From the NCBI GenBank assembly GCA_038562555.1, contig JBCFBK010000018.1, forward strand, positions 1 through 64,000: a stretch of 64,000 nt of DNA, written 5' to 3'. The notes below the pieces were generated by a model, which worked only from the letters and a program-made list of their open reading frames with translations, searched no databases and was not told the origin of the DNA. The stretch is from JBCFBK01 sp038562555. Lineage in GTDB: Bacteria; Bacteroidota; Bacteroidia; Bacteroidales; Prolixibacteraceae. Positions 44,110-53,293 of the stretch are shown one piece after another. Position numbers and translations under genes: made by a program. How positions within the stretch are numbered: position 1 is the first letter of the stretch; each line of letters begins with the position of its first letter.

Positions 44110-46641
44110 ATGCCAAATTGGAGAAAATTATTCGTTGAGTCAAGCATACCTGAAAAATTGGCCCCGCTGAAAGAACTAAGTAAAAATCTGTGGTGGGTAT
44201 GGAATTCAGAAGCACGTGATTTATTTCGGAAAATAGACGAAGAGGTGTGGGAAGAAAGTGCCCATAATCCGGTTGTCCTTCTGGAAAATGTGAGTTACCA
44301 GCGTTATCTTGAACTGGAAAACGACAAGACGTTCATGGCTAACATGAATGTCGTCACGGACAATCTGCACCGGTACCTGGACGACAGGTCTGCTCCTAAA
44401 GGACCGGGAATCGCTTATTTTAGTATGGAATACGGACTCCACGACAGCCTGAAGATTTTTTCGGGAGGCCTTGGAATGCTTGCCGGAGATTATCTGAAAG
44501 AAGCCAGTGATTCGCGGGTTAATTTGGTTGCAGTGGGTTTGCTCTACCGGTACGGTTATTTTAAACAGAATATATCGATTCAGGGCGACCAGATGGCTAA
44601 CTACGAGGCAGAGGAATTCTCGAAAATACCGGTCCAGCCTGCCTTCGACCAGCAGGGTAACTGGATAAAAGTGGAGGTGGAATATCCCGGGCGGATTCTT
44701 CGCGCCCGCGTATGGGAAGCTAGGGTCGGGAGTGTGAGCCTGTATTTACTCGATGCTGATTTTGAAGAAAACCGCGATGAAGATCGTTTTGTTACCCACC
44801 ACCTCTATGGGGGCGATAACGAAAACCGCCTCAAGCAGGAAATGCTTCTTGGCCTGGGCGGAATACGCGCGTTGCGCAAATTGGGACGCCATGCAGATGT
44901 GTACCATTGCAATGAAGGCCACGCCGCGATGATCGGACTGGAACGGATTACCAATTATATGGGCGATTCAGGTCTTAGTTATGCCGAGGCAAAGGAAATA
45001 GTACGTGCGTCAACCCTCTTTACAACCCACACGCCGGTGCCGGCAGGCCACGATTCCTTTCACCAGGATCTGTTTTACTCCTATATGAACAAGTTTGCTT
45101 CCCGCTTTCAGATTTCGTGGGAAGAATTTCTCATGCTTGGTAAAACCAATAAGAACGAAGACCGGTTCAATATGAGTTACCTCGCAGCCAACCTGTCGCA
45201 GGGGATCAACGGTGTAAGTATGCTCCACGGGGAAGTGTCGAAAGATATCCTCAAGAACCTCTTCGAAGGATACCTCCCTGAAGAACTGGAGATCGGCTAT
45301 GTAACCAACGGTGTTCATTATTCGAGTTGGGCCGCCAAGGAATGGAAAGAACTGCATTTAAAGTACTTTGGGAAAGAATTTCTTGATAATCAACTTGATT
45401 TTGACCGGTGGGACGATATTTACAGGGCCCCTGACGAAGATATCTGGAAGCTGAAAAAACAACTGAAGCTTAAACTGATTGAGTATATCAAGCAACGCTT
45501 TACCGATACCTGGGTGCAGCGGCATGAAAACCCAAAACTGATCTCAGAGGTGCTCAATGCACTGGATCCCGATGCGCTGACAATCGGATTCGCCCGGCGC
45601 TTTGCCACCTATAAACGGGCGCACCTGCTTTTCCGCAACCTCGAACGGCTGTCGAAAATCGTCAATAACCCGAAACGCCCCGTGCAGTTCATCTTTGCAG
45701 GGAAGGCTCATCCTGCTGATAAAGCCGGTCAGGACCTGATCAAATACATCGTCGAAATATCGAAGCGTCCTGAATTTATTGGCAAGATCCTTTTTGTTCA
45801 GAATTATGATATCAATTTGGCCAAAATGCTGCTTCAGGGGGTTGATGTATGGCTGAATACCCCGACCCGGCCGCTGGAAGCTTCCGGTACAAGCGGCGAG
45901 AAAGGCGCCATGAACGGAACGATTCATTTTTCCGTGCTCGACGGCTGGTGGGTTGAAGGTTACAAGGAGGGGACCGGCTGGGCGCTGCCCATGGAACGGT
46001 CGTATGAAGTGCAGGATTTTCAGGATGAACTTGATGCGGAGTCCATTTATAATATCTTTGAAGACGAGATCATACCAACCTATTATGAGCGGAACGAACG
46101 GAATGTATCGGAAAAGTGGGTGGCTTATGTGAAGAATACCATTGCTCAGGTTGCTCCTCATTTTACCACTGCCCGGATGATCCGCGACTATCAGGTTCGC
46201 TACTATACCCCCCTGGCACAGAATAGTGCCCGTTTACTGGCCGACGATTACCGCCTTGCCCGTGAGCTGACCAGCTGGAAAGACAAGATTCTGGCGGTCT
46301 GGGAACAAATCGAAGTCAGGGAAATTCAGCTTGCCGACGGTATTACCAATGTGCTGCGGATCGGTGAAGAATACCCGGCAAAAGTCGTGCTCGACCTGAA
46401 AGGGCTTTCGGCCCAGGAAATCGGACTGGAAATTATTGTGACCGAACAGGGAGCCAACGACTCGGAAAAACTGATCGACCGCTTTGAGTTTTCGGACGGG
46501 CCTACGGAGGGTACCGTTTGCACGTACCTGCTGAACCTGCGGCTGATGAATCCGGGAGCCTATAACTATGGCATCAGGATGTTCCCAAAACATCCTGATC
46601 TTCCGCATAGGCAGGATTTTAAAAATGTACGATGGATCTGA
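44110..46641 (+). CDS. glgP: Alpha-glucan (glycogen) phosphorylase, GT35
   Basis: An 843-residue phosphorylase releasing glucose-1-phosphate from glycogen. An N-terminal DUF3417-like segment (SKNLWWVWNSEARDLFRKID) is followed by IAYFSMEYGLHDSLKIFSGG, then GLGMLAGDYLKEASD, then VYHCNEGHAAM, TTHTPVPAGHD, and the PLP segment EASGTSGEKGAMNG, whose Lys forms the Schiff base. It is of the long alpha-glucan family found with GH57/GDE genes rather than the E. coli GlgP type. It closes the glycogen cluster and is followed by a terminator. Confidence 0.94.
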   Translation: MPNWRKLFVESSIPEKLAPLKELSKNLWWVWNSEARDLFRKIDEEVWEESAHNPVVLLENVSYQRYLELENDKTFMANMNVVTDNLHRYLDDRSAPKGPGIAYFSMEYGLHDSLKIFSGGLGMLAGDYLKEASDSRVNLVAVGLLYRYGYFKQNISIQGDQMANYEAEEFSKIPVQPAFDQQGNWIKVEVEYPGRILRARVWEARVGSVSLYLLDADFEENRDEDRFVTHHLYGGDNENRLKQEMLLGLGGIRALRKLGRHADVYHCNEGHAAMIGLERITNYMGDSGLSYAEAKEIVRASTLFTTHTPVPAGHDSFHQDLFYSYMNKFASRFQISWEEFLMLGKTNKNEDRFNMSYLAANLSQGINGVSMLHGEVSKDILKNLFEGYLPEELEIGYVTNGVHYSSWAAKEWKELHLKYFGKEFLDNQLDFDRWDDIYRAPDEDIWKLKKQLKLKLIEYIKQRFTDTWVQRHENPKLISEVLNALDPDALTIGFARRFATYKRAHLLFRNLERLSKIVNNPKRPVQFIFAGKAHPADKAGQDLIKYIVEISKRPEFIGKILFVQNYDINLAKMLLQGVDVWLNTPTRPLEASGTSGEKGAMNGTIHFSVLDGWWVEGYKEGTGWALPMERSYEVQDFQDELDAESIYNIFEDEIIPTYYERNERNVSEKWVAYVKNTIAQVAPHFTTARMIRDYQVRYYTPLAQNSARLLADDYRLARELTSWKDKILAVWEQIEVREIQLADGITNVLRIGEEYPAKVVLDLKGLSAQEIGLEIIVTEQGANDSEKLIDRFEFSDGPTEGTVCTYLLNLRLMNPGAYNYGIRMFPKHPDLPHRQDFKNVRWI

Positions 46642-46650
46642 CAATACCTC

Positions 46651-46684
46651 CAGGCGGCTCTCAACAGGCCGCCTGATTTGTTTT
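46651..46684 (+). terminator. Terminator of the glycogen cluster
   Basis: CAGGCGGC (46651-46658) pairs with GCCGCCTG (46668-46675) around a 9-base loop; a T-rich tail follows. Confidence 0.82.
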
Positions 46685-46707
46685 AAAACAGGAATTGCCG
46701 GGACGAC

Positions 46708-46737
46708 TTGCTGCCTTTCAAAATAACATTAATTTTG
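46708..46737 (+). promoter_or_regulatory. Promoter of the XRE-cupin/acyl-CoA ligase operon
   Basis: TTG (46708-46710), exactly 19 bases, then TAATTTTG (46730-46737): an ideal Bacteroidota housekeeping promoter. The start codon is 25 bases downstream. Confidence 0.7.
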
Positions 46738-46762
46738 TGGGTACTTTTTTAAGAAACGCGTC

Positions 46763-47341
46763 ATGGCTGTTGAAAAAAACCCTGGATCAAGAATCAAACA
46801 ATTAAGAACTTCAAGACAAATCGAACTTGAGGACCTGGCTGCACAAACTAACCTGGATGCCAGCCTGTTAAAAAAAATTGAAGAAGAGAAGATTATCCCG
46901 TCACTGGCCCCGCTCATTAAAATAGCGAGGGCGCTGGGGGTCAGGCTCGGAACATTCCTTGACGACAGCGACCGGCTTGGTCCCGCCATTGTCAGGGCCG
47001 GAGGCGAGGAGAAGGGTGTCCGTTTTACTTCTCAGGGGAGTTTAACCCGCGAACACCTAAACTTTTACTCCCTGGCTTTTAATAAGGCAGGGCGAAACAT
47101 GGAACCATTCATTGTCGATATCGAACCGGCAGAACCGTCCGATTATATGCTATCATCACATGAAGGCGAAGAATTTATCTATGTGATGGAAGGCAGGATC
47201 GAAATTAATTACGGGAAAGATGTTTTCCTGCTGAATGCCGGCGACAGTATTTATATGGATTCGATTGTTGTGCACAATGTACATGCTGCCGGTGACCAGC
47301 CGGCAAAGATACTGGCCGTCATTTATACGCCATTTAACTGA
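46763..47341 (+). CDS. XRE-family HTH regulator with cupin domain
   Basis: A 192-residue protein. The HTH at about 8-66 reads SRIKQLRTSRQIELEDLAAQ, then TNLDASLLKKIEEEKIIPSL. The cupin_2 domain at about 115-190 has SSHEGEEFIYVMEGRIEINY and LNAGDSIYMDSIVVHNVHA. Such regulators sense a small ligand in the cupin barrel. It is 10 bases before the acyl-CoA ligase gene; this gene pair recurs in Bacteroidota, so the ligand may be a fatty acid or acyl-CoA (inference). Confidence 0.9.
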   Translation: MAVEKNPGSRIKQLRTSRQIELEDLAAQTNLDASLLKKIEEEKIIPSLAPLIKIARALGVRLGTFLDDSDRLGPAIVRAGGEEKGVRFTSQGSLTREHLNFYSLAFNKAGRNMEPFIVDIEPAEPSDYMLSSHEGEEFIYVMEGRIEINYGKDVFLLNAGDSIYMDSIVVHNVHAAGDQPAKILAVIYTPFN

Positions 47342-47351
47342 TGCTACCAAC

Positions 47352-49004
47352 ATGCAGCTAATCGACTTTACTATGGGCGGTATCCTGGAGAAATGGGCTT
47401 TTGAAACGCCCGACCAGGATTTTTTGGTTTATCCTGACCGCGGACTGCGTTTTTCGTATGGCGAATTCAACAAGCGGGTTGATCAATTGGCTAAGGGACT
47501 CATGTACATTGGTGTTGGGAAAGGTGATAAGGTTGGCGTCTGGGCCAACAATGTTCCCGACTGGATGACATTCATGTTTGCTGCGTCGAAAATAGGCGCG
47601 ATCCTGGTCACGGTCAATACCAATTATAAACTTGCCGAATTGGAGTACCTGCTGAAAAATGCAGACATCCATACCTTGTGCATGATCGGTGAGTACCGCG
47701 ATAGTGATTATGTAAATATGCTGTTTGAACTGGTTCCCGAACTGAAGACCCGCCGGCGCGGCGACCTGAAGTCGGAACGTTTTCCCGAGCTGCGGAACGT
47801 GGTTTTTATCGGGCAGGAGAAACACCGGGGATTTTATAATACCGCGGAGTTGTTGTTAATGGGTTCTTATCTGGACGATCTGGAACTGGACGAGCTCCGG
47901 AAGTCGATCAACACCCACGACGTTGTTAACATGCAGTATACCTCCGGGACAACCGGTTTTCCTAAAGGAGTCATGCTCAGCCATCATAATATTCTGAATA
48001 ACGGCTTTTCTGTTGGTGAGTGTATGAAGTATACGGCTGCCGACCGGGTGATGACCCCGGTTCCGTTTTTTCACTGCTTTGGATGTGTGCTTTCCCTTTG
48101 TGCGGTCATTACGCATGGCGCAACCATGGTGGTGGTCGAAAATTTTGATCCTCTTGCCGTTCTTGCATCAATTGAAAAGGAAAGGTGTACGGCGGTTTAT
48201 GGTGTTCCAACCATGTTCATCGCCGAGCTGAACCATCCCATGTTCGATATGTTCAATCTGACCAGTCTCCGCACTGGCATCATGGCCGGTTCGCTGTGTC
48301 CCATCGATACGATGAACAAAGTCATGACCAAAATGCACTGCAGGGACATTATCATCGTTTACGGACTTACCGAAACCTCTCCGGGTATGACCGCCACACG
48401 CACCCATAATTCGCCGGAGGTGAAGGCTACCACCGTGGGCTTTGAACTGCCAAACGTGGAAGTGAAGATCGTCGACCCCGAAACCGGAGAGGAATGCCCC
48501 GACAATGTGCAGGGCGAAGTTTGCTGCAGGGGTTATAACGTGATGAAAGGCTATTACAAAAATGAGGAAGCTACCCGCCAGGTCATCGACAAGGACGGCT
48601 TCCTTCATTCAGGCGATCTGGGCCTGCGCACCGAAGACGGATTTTATAAGATCACCGGCCGGATCAAGGATATGATCATTCGCGGCGGCGAAAATATTTA
48701 TCCCCGCGAGATCGAAAATTTTCTCTTTGCCATGGAACAGATCGAGGCCATTGAAGTGGCGGGTATTCCCAGTAAAAAATACGGAGAAGAAGTGGGTGCG
48801 TTTATAAAAGTGAAACGCAATCAGGTGCTCACCGAAGAAGAGGTCACCGAGTTCTGTCGCGGAAAGATTGCCCGTTACAAAATTCCGAAATACATTTTCT
48901 TTGTGGAAACCTATCCGATGACCGCCAGCGGTAAAATCCAAAAATATAAACTCAAGGATGTCGGACTTCAGTTACTGAAGGAAAGAGGAATTGACGTGGT
49001 CTAA
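47352..49004 (+). CDS. AMP-dependent acyl-CoA ligase (fatty-acid-CoA ligase-like)
   Basis: A 550-residue adenylate-forming ligase that joins a carboxylic acid to CoA using ATP. P-loop MQYTSGTTGFPKGVMLSHHN, core motif YGLTETSPGMT, hinge region GDLGLRTEDGFYKITGRIKD then MIIRGGENIYPREIEN, and the catalytic Lys in TASGKIQKYKL. ATG 47352 is chosen; the frame runs upstream inside the regulator gene without homology. Medium- or long-chain fatty acids are the likely substrates by family; unproven. Confidence 0.92.
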   Translation: MQLIDFTMGGILEKWAFETPDQDFLVYPDRGLRFSYGEFNKRVDQLAKGLMYIGVGKGDKVGVWANNVPDWMTFMFAASKIGAILVTVNTNYKLAELEYLLKNADIHTLCMIGEYRDSDYVNMLFELVPELKTRRRGDLKSERFPELRNVVFIGQEKHRGFYNTAELLLMGSYLDDLELDELRKSINTHDVVNMQYTSGTTGFPKGVMLSHHNILNNGFSVGECMKYTAADRVMTPVPFFHCFGCVLSLCAVITHGATMVVVENFDPLAVLASIEKERCTAVYGVPTMFIAELNHPMFDMFNLTSLRTGIMAGSLCPIDTMNKVMTKMHCRDIIIVYGLTETSPGMTATRTHNSPEVKATTVGFELPNVEVKIVDPETGEECPDNVQGEVCCRGYNVMKGYYKNEEATRQVIDKDGFLHSGDLGLRTEDGFYKITGRIKDMIIRGGENIYPREIENFLFAMEQIEAIEVAGIPSKKYGEEVGAFIKVKRNQVLTEEEVTEFCRGKIARYKIPKYIFFVETYPMTASGKIQKYKLKDVGLQLLKERGIDVV

Positions 49005-49110
49005 AAGAGCAAGGCATTTTGTTGTAGGATCGGGTCGGAGAAAAGTCGCGCCTGTTAATCTTTTTCTTCTGTTTTTTGTTTATTACATGCCGGAAACAAG
49101 GATCAGAAAA

Positions 49111-50112
49111 ATGGAAAAGACGACATATCATTTTGTTCCTCTTGAAGGATATGAGCATTTCGAAGCAACAACGCAGATCATGATCGCTGAGATCCTGAGG
49201 CGTGATCTTCCTTTTGAGATCATTGATGAGGATAATAACCTCATCGCCGTAACGTATAACAACCGGGAATACATCATTCACGAAGGGACAATCTCCGATG
49301 CCAACAGCCTGATCGCCTATTGGATATCGAACGATAAATGGATGACCAAACAATTCCTCAAAAGGGCCGGACTCAGTTATGCACAAGGGCTGTTACTTCG
49401 CGAAGATTATACACCGGAGATGCTCGGTTCGGTCCGTTTCCCGATGGTTGTGAAACCGGCTACCACCGATCATGGCATTGCCGTCAGTACCAACCTGCAA
49501 ACACCCGAAGACCTGGCTGCTGCTATCGCTGCTGCCTTTCATCATGCTCCAAAAGTAATCGTGGAGGAATACTTTCCGGGACGTGAATACCGGTTTCTGG
49601 TTATCGATTTTCAGGTCAGGGCCATCGCTTACCGGGTGCCGGCAAATGTCATCGGCGACGGAAAGCATACCATTAGCCAGCTTATCGATCAAAAAAATGA
49701 AGGAAGGGGAACTGATTACCGGCATCCCTTGTTGAAAATAGCGATCGATGCGGAGGTGATCCGGCATCTCGGTGCCTTGTCCATGTCGCCCCATACCGTT
49801 CCCTTAGCCGGAGAACAGGTCTTTTTACGTCAGAATTCAAATCTGAGTACCGGGGGCGACAGCATCGACGTGACGGATGAAATGCCCGCCTTCTACCAGG
49901 AAGTAGCAGTGAAGGCCGCCCGGGCTGCCGGCTTAAAGATTGCCGGCATCGACATCCTGATCAGCGACCCTGCGGCCATACCCGGACCGGAGACTTACAT
50001 CGTGGTGGAACTGAATGCTCCGGCCATGCTCTCGATGCACGATTTTCCGTATGTCGGCAAGAACAGGCAGGTGGAACGCTATGTGCTCGACAGTATTCTG
50101 AATTCAAAATAA
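49111..50112 (+). CDS. ATP-grasp ligase equivalent to the C-terminal glutathione synthetase half of GshAB/GshF
   Basis: A 333-residue stand-alone ATP-grasp protein. MVVKPATTDHGIAVS, VIVEEYFPGREYRFLVID, RVPANVIGDGKHTISQLIDQ and RQNSNLSTGGDSIDVT follow the C-terminal domain of bifunctional GshAB enzymes almost motif for motif. VVELNAPAMLSMHDF is the metal-binding end. It would add Gly to gamma-glutamylcysteine. ATG 49111 is favoured by an AAGGA 10 bases upstream; an in-frame ATG lies at 49087. The next gene, 6 bases on, is a gamma-glutamylcysteine ligase, so the two supply a full glutathione route from separate genes. Confidence 0.82.
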   Translation: MEKTTYHFVPLEGYEHFEATTQIMIAEILRRDLPFEIIDEDNNLIAVTYNNREYIIHEGTISDANSLIAYWISNDKWMTKQFLKRAGLSYAQGLLLREDYTPEMLGSVRFPMVVKPATTDHGIAVSTNLQTPEDLAAAIAAAFHHAPKVIVEEYFPGREYRFLVIDFQVRAIAYRVPANVIGDGKHTISQLIDQKNEGRGTDYRHPLLKIAIDAEVIRHLGALSMSPHTVPLAGEQVFLRQNSNLSTGGDSIDVTDEMPAFYQEVAVKAARAAGLKIAGIDILISDPAAIPGPETYIVVELNAPAMLSMHDFPYVGKNRQVERYVLDSILNSK

Positions 50113-50118
50113 AACAGG

Positions 50119-51486
50119 ATGACCGAAACGGAAAAACTAGCTGAAATAGATCCCCGGCTCAGGCTGGCCGAGTACTTCGAAAAAGGAAATAAGCCTGCCG
50201 CACTTTGGGGCATTGGAACGGAGCATGAGAAATTTTTGTATCGGGCGTCCGACTTAAAACGGTTGGATTACTTTTCGGTGCCGGGTATCCGCACAATCCT
50301 GGAACACATGCGGGGTGGGGGTTGGCAGCCGGTAACAGAAAACGGGAACATCATCGGCGTCCGCAAAGACGGCGCCTCGGTTTCACTGGAACCAGGCGGA
50401 CAGTTTGAACTTTCGGGCAGAAACTTTAGAACCGTCCACCAAACCTTTGAGGAAACCAAAATACATTTTGACGAGCTAAGGGAAATATGCCGGAAGTTCG
50501 GAATTTTCAGTTTGGCGATCGGGTTGGATCCATTGTGGGAACTCGGTCAGATGCCCTGGATGCCCAAAACACGCTATGCACTGATGCGGGAACTGATGCC
50601 CCTCAAGGGTAGTCTCGGACTCGATATGATGACCCGTACCGCTACCATACAGGTAAACCTGGATTATGGCAGCGAAGCCGATATGGTGAAAAAAATGCGG
50701 GTAGCGCAGGCGTTGCAGTCGACGGTGACGGCAATTTTTGCCAATTCTCCGTTTGCAGGAGGAAAGCCAAACGGTTTTTTAAGTTACCGCGCCCATATCT
50801 GGGATGATACGGATGCCGGTCGCTGCGGCTTCCTGCCGTTTATTTTTGACGAAGGTTTTGGTTTTGAGCGATACACCGACTACTTGCTTGATATCCCGAT
50901 GTATTTCATTATTCGCGACGGGAAGTATTTACCGGCGGGGCACATGACCTTCCGGGAGTTTGTGGCGGGAAAGCACGAATTAAGGCCGGTGATGCAGGAT
51001 TGGGAAACACACGTCTCCACGGTCTTCCCTGACGTGCGGCTGAAACAGTTTCTTGAAATGCGTGGTGCTGACGGCAGTTGTATCCATCATATCGCATCGC
51101 TGGCCGCGCTTTGGGTGGGATTGCTGTACGACAGCGACAGCCTTGATGAAAGTTACAACCTGATTCGGGGCTGGGATATTGCTTCCATGCTGGAGCTTCG
51201 TGCCCGCGTACCCAGGGAAGGATTAAGGGCCGCCGGCGGTAACATTCGGGCCGGAGCTGTTGCCCGGGAAGTTGTTCGTATTGCATCAGACGGACTGGCC
51301 CGGAGAGCAAAGATGCTCGGTATTGAAGACGAGGCCCGTTACCTGGAACCCGTCAGGGAAATTGCTGAATCCGGTATCACCCAGGCTGAACACCTGCTCC
51401 GGAATTTTTACGAACGCTGGAACGAAGATGTGACCAAACTGGTAAAGAGCTGGCCGAAACCGCAGTGCGACGGCTTGTGTCTGTAA
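50119..51486 (+). CDS. gshA: Glutamate-cysteine ligase, plant/alphaproteobacterial type (GCS2)
   Basis: A 455-residue ligase. WGIGTEHEKFLYR is the ATP/Mg-binding start of the GCS2 family. SLEPGGQFELSGRNFRTVHQ, GLDPLWELGQMPWMPKTRY and DMMTRTATIQVNLDYGSE are further hallmarks of class II (plant-like) enzymes. IFANSPFAGGKPNGFLSYRA continues the active-site wall. It makes gamma-glutamylcysteine, the first step to glutathione. This type is unusual in Bacteroidota, where the fused GshAB is expected, and it partners here with a free-standing ATP-grasp half. Confidence 0.92.
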   Translation: MTETEKLAEIDPRLRLAEYFEKGNKPAALWGIGTEHEKFLYRASDLKRLDYFSVPGIRTILEHMRGGGWQPVTENGNIIGVRKDGASVSLEPGGQFELSGRNFRTVHQTFEETKIHFDELREICRKFGIFSLAIGLDPLWELGQMPWMPKTRYALMRELMPLKGSLGLDMMTRTATIQVNLDYGSEADMVKKMRVAQALQSTVTAIFANSPFAGGKPNGFLSYRAHIWDDTDAGRCGFLPFIFDEGFGFERYTDYLLDIPMYFIIRDGKYLPAGHMTFREFVAGKHELRPVMQDWETHVSTVFPDVRLKQFLEMRGADGSCIHHIASLAALWVGLLYDSDSLDESYNLIRGWDIASMLELRARVPREGLRAAGGNIRAGAVAREVVRIASDGLARRAKMLGIEDEARYLEPVREIAESGITQAEHLLRNFYERWNEDVTKLVKSWPKPQCDGLCL

Positions 51487-51537
51487 ACCGGGCAGAAGCA
51501 CATTCCGGCAGAAGCGAAAATAATAAAACAGTTGACC

Positions 51538-53283
51538 ATGCTTTCGAAATTTAAGTTCTTGCTCACCTATATGCACCAGTTCAGGTGGTGGTACACCGGG
51601 GGAACGATCTTTCTTGCGCTCACCATCTGGGTGTCTGTAACAATTCCGGAATATATTCAGCGGAGCATTGACCTGATTGGTCGCGGACCGGCCGGCGTTG
51701 AAGGTGAATTTCAAAAGATGGTGCTGATGATCCTGGGCCTTTCGCTGGTCCTGATCCTTTTCCGGACACTGTCGCGGGTGCTGATCTTTATTCCGGGACG
51801 CCTCATTGAAAAACGGCTGAAGGGGGAAATGTTTAAAAAGCTGAGCTCGTTTGGAAAGGAGTATTACGACGAGAATGCCACCGGGAATATCATTTCCCGG
51901 ATTAATAATGACATTAGCGGGGTGCGGATGATCACCGGTTTTGGCATGCTGCAGGCCGGCAATATCATTTTTGCGCTTTCCCTTACCCCCTATAAAATGT
52001 GGAAACTTTCGCCTGCACTCACCCTTTACTGTATTGTTCCGATGGTGATCGTTTTCATCATCGTGCGGATCGGAATGGCCGTCATGGTCAGGAATACCCG
52101 TCACCGCATGGATACCCTGCAGGAGTTATCGGGCAAAACGATTTCCTTTCTTTCGGGCAGCAGCGTGATCAAGAGTTACAATATTCACCGCTGGGCTGAA
52201 GAACAGGTTCAACGGGAAAACATGTCTCTGTTTAAGTATACGCTGAAGATCGCCTGGATCCGTTCATTCATTATTCCCCTCCTGGCAAACCTGGAACAAA
52301 TCCTGAAAATTGTGGTGCTGTTTATCGGCGGACTGTTTGTGATTCAGAACAGGTTCACCATCGGTGAACTTACCGGCTATATTGCGTACACGGTGCTGTT
52401 AACGCAGCCGATCATGGGACTGGGCTGGCTGTTGACCATCTTTCAGCAGGGCTTTGTGGGCATTGCCAGTCTGCAGACCATTATGGACCGCAAAGGGGCT
52501 GATGATAACAGGAAACCGCTTCCCGCCGAAAAAAGAAACCAACTCTTCAGACAAGGCGTTCGGGTGCAAAACATGTCCTATACCTATCACAACGGTGACC
52601 GCCCGGCGCTTGAAAATATCTCGTTTACCATTAAGCCGGGACAGGTGGTGGGTATTACCGGCAAAGTCGGATCCGGAAAAACGACGCTGATCAATTGTCT
52701 GAATGGTTATTTGAGGCCCGGGCCCGGACAGATCCTGTTCAGCGGAACAGATGCCGATGGGCTCAGGGGCGAAGATATCCGGTTGGTCGTAAGGACGGTA
52801 AGTCAGGAGGTCTTTTTGTTTTCGGACACCATCGAAAACAATATTGCTTTTGGTTCGGCCAGTGCTCCGGAAAAGAATCCGCTGCACGAGGTGATTTTTA
52901 GAAGCGCTTTTGCTGATGAACTGGAGCGGTTCCCTTTACACGAGAAAACCATGGTCGGGGAGAAAGGCATTATGCTTTCGGGAGGGCAGAAACAGCGCAT
53001 CAGTCTGGCAAGAGCTCTTTATACCCCCTGCGATTTGCTAATTCTTGATGATGTTTTTTCGGCTGTTGACACGGATACCGAACGTTTTCTGATCAGCCAG
53101 ATTTTTAGTAAGCACCAGGCGAAAAGCCTGCTGGTTATCTCCAATCGCATCAGCGTTCTGGAGAAAACCGATTATACCCTGGTCCTCGATAACGGCAAAA
53201 TCGTGGCCGGTGGTACACACGAACAATTGCTGGCGCAGTCAGACTTTTATCAGGCAACCCTGGCACTGCAACAAGCAGGCTAA
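51538..53283 (+). CDS. ABC exporter half-transporter A (canonical signature, degenerate Walker B)
   Basis: A 581-residue half-transporter with six membrane helices (about 1-320) and an ATPase domain. Walker A is GKVGSGKTT and the signature LSGGQKQR is canonical. Walker B reads LLILDDVFS, where the catalytic Glu is replaced by Asp. The partner gene starts 10 bases later. With the partner's altered signature, this subunit's Walker site forms the degenerate ATP site of a heterodimeric exporter. Substrate unknown; MdlAB-like and multidrug pumps are the nearest types. ATG 51538 is preferred to TTG 51532. Confidence 0.9.
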   Translation: MLSKFKFLLTYMHQFRWWYTGGTIFLALTIWVSVTIPEYIQRSIDLIGRGPAGVEGEFQKMVLMILGLSLVLILFRTLSRVLIFIPGRLIEKRLKGEMFKKLSSFGKEYYDENATGNIISRINNDISGVRMITGFGMLQAGNIIFALSLTPYKMWKLSPALTLYCIVPMVIVFIIVRIGMAVMVRNTRHRMDTLQELSGKTISFLSGSSVIKSYNIHRWAEEQVQRENMSLFKYTLKIAWIRSFIIPLLANLEQILKIVVLFIGGLFVIQNRFTIGELTGYIAYTVLLTQPIMGLGWLLTIFQQGFVGIASLQTIMDRKGADDNRKPLPAEKRNQLFRQGVRVQNMSYTYHNGDRPALENISFTIKPGQVVGITGKVGSGKTTLINCLNGYLRPGPGQILFSGTDADGLRGEDIRLVVRTVSQEVFLFSDTIENNIAFGSASAPEKNPLHEVIFRSAFADELERFPLHEKTMVGEKGIMLSGGQKQRISLARALYTPCDLLILDDVFSAVDTDTERFLISQIFSKHQAKSLLVISNRISVLEKTDYTLVLDNGKIVAGGTHEQLLAQSDFYQATLALQQAG

Positions 53284-53293
53284 AACACAATTC

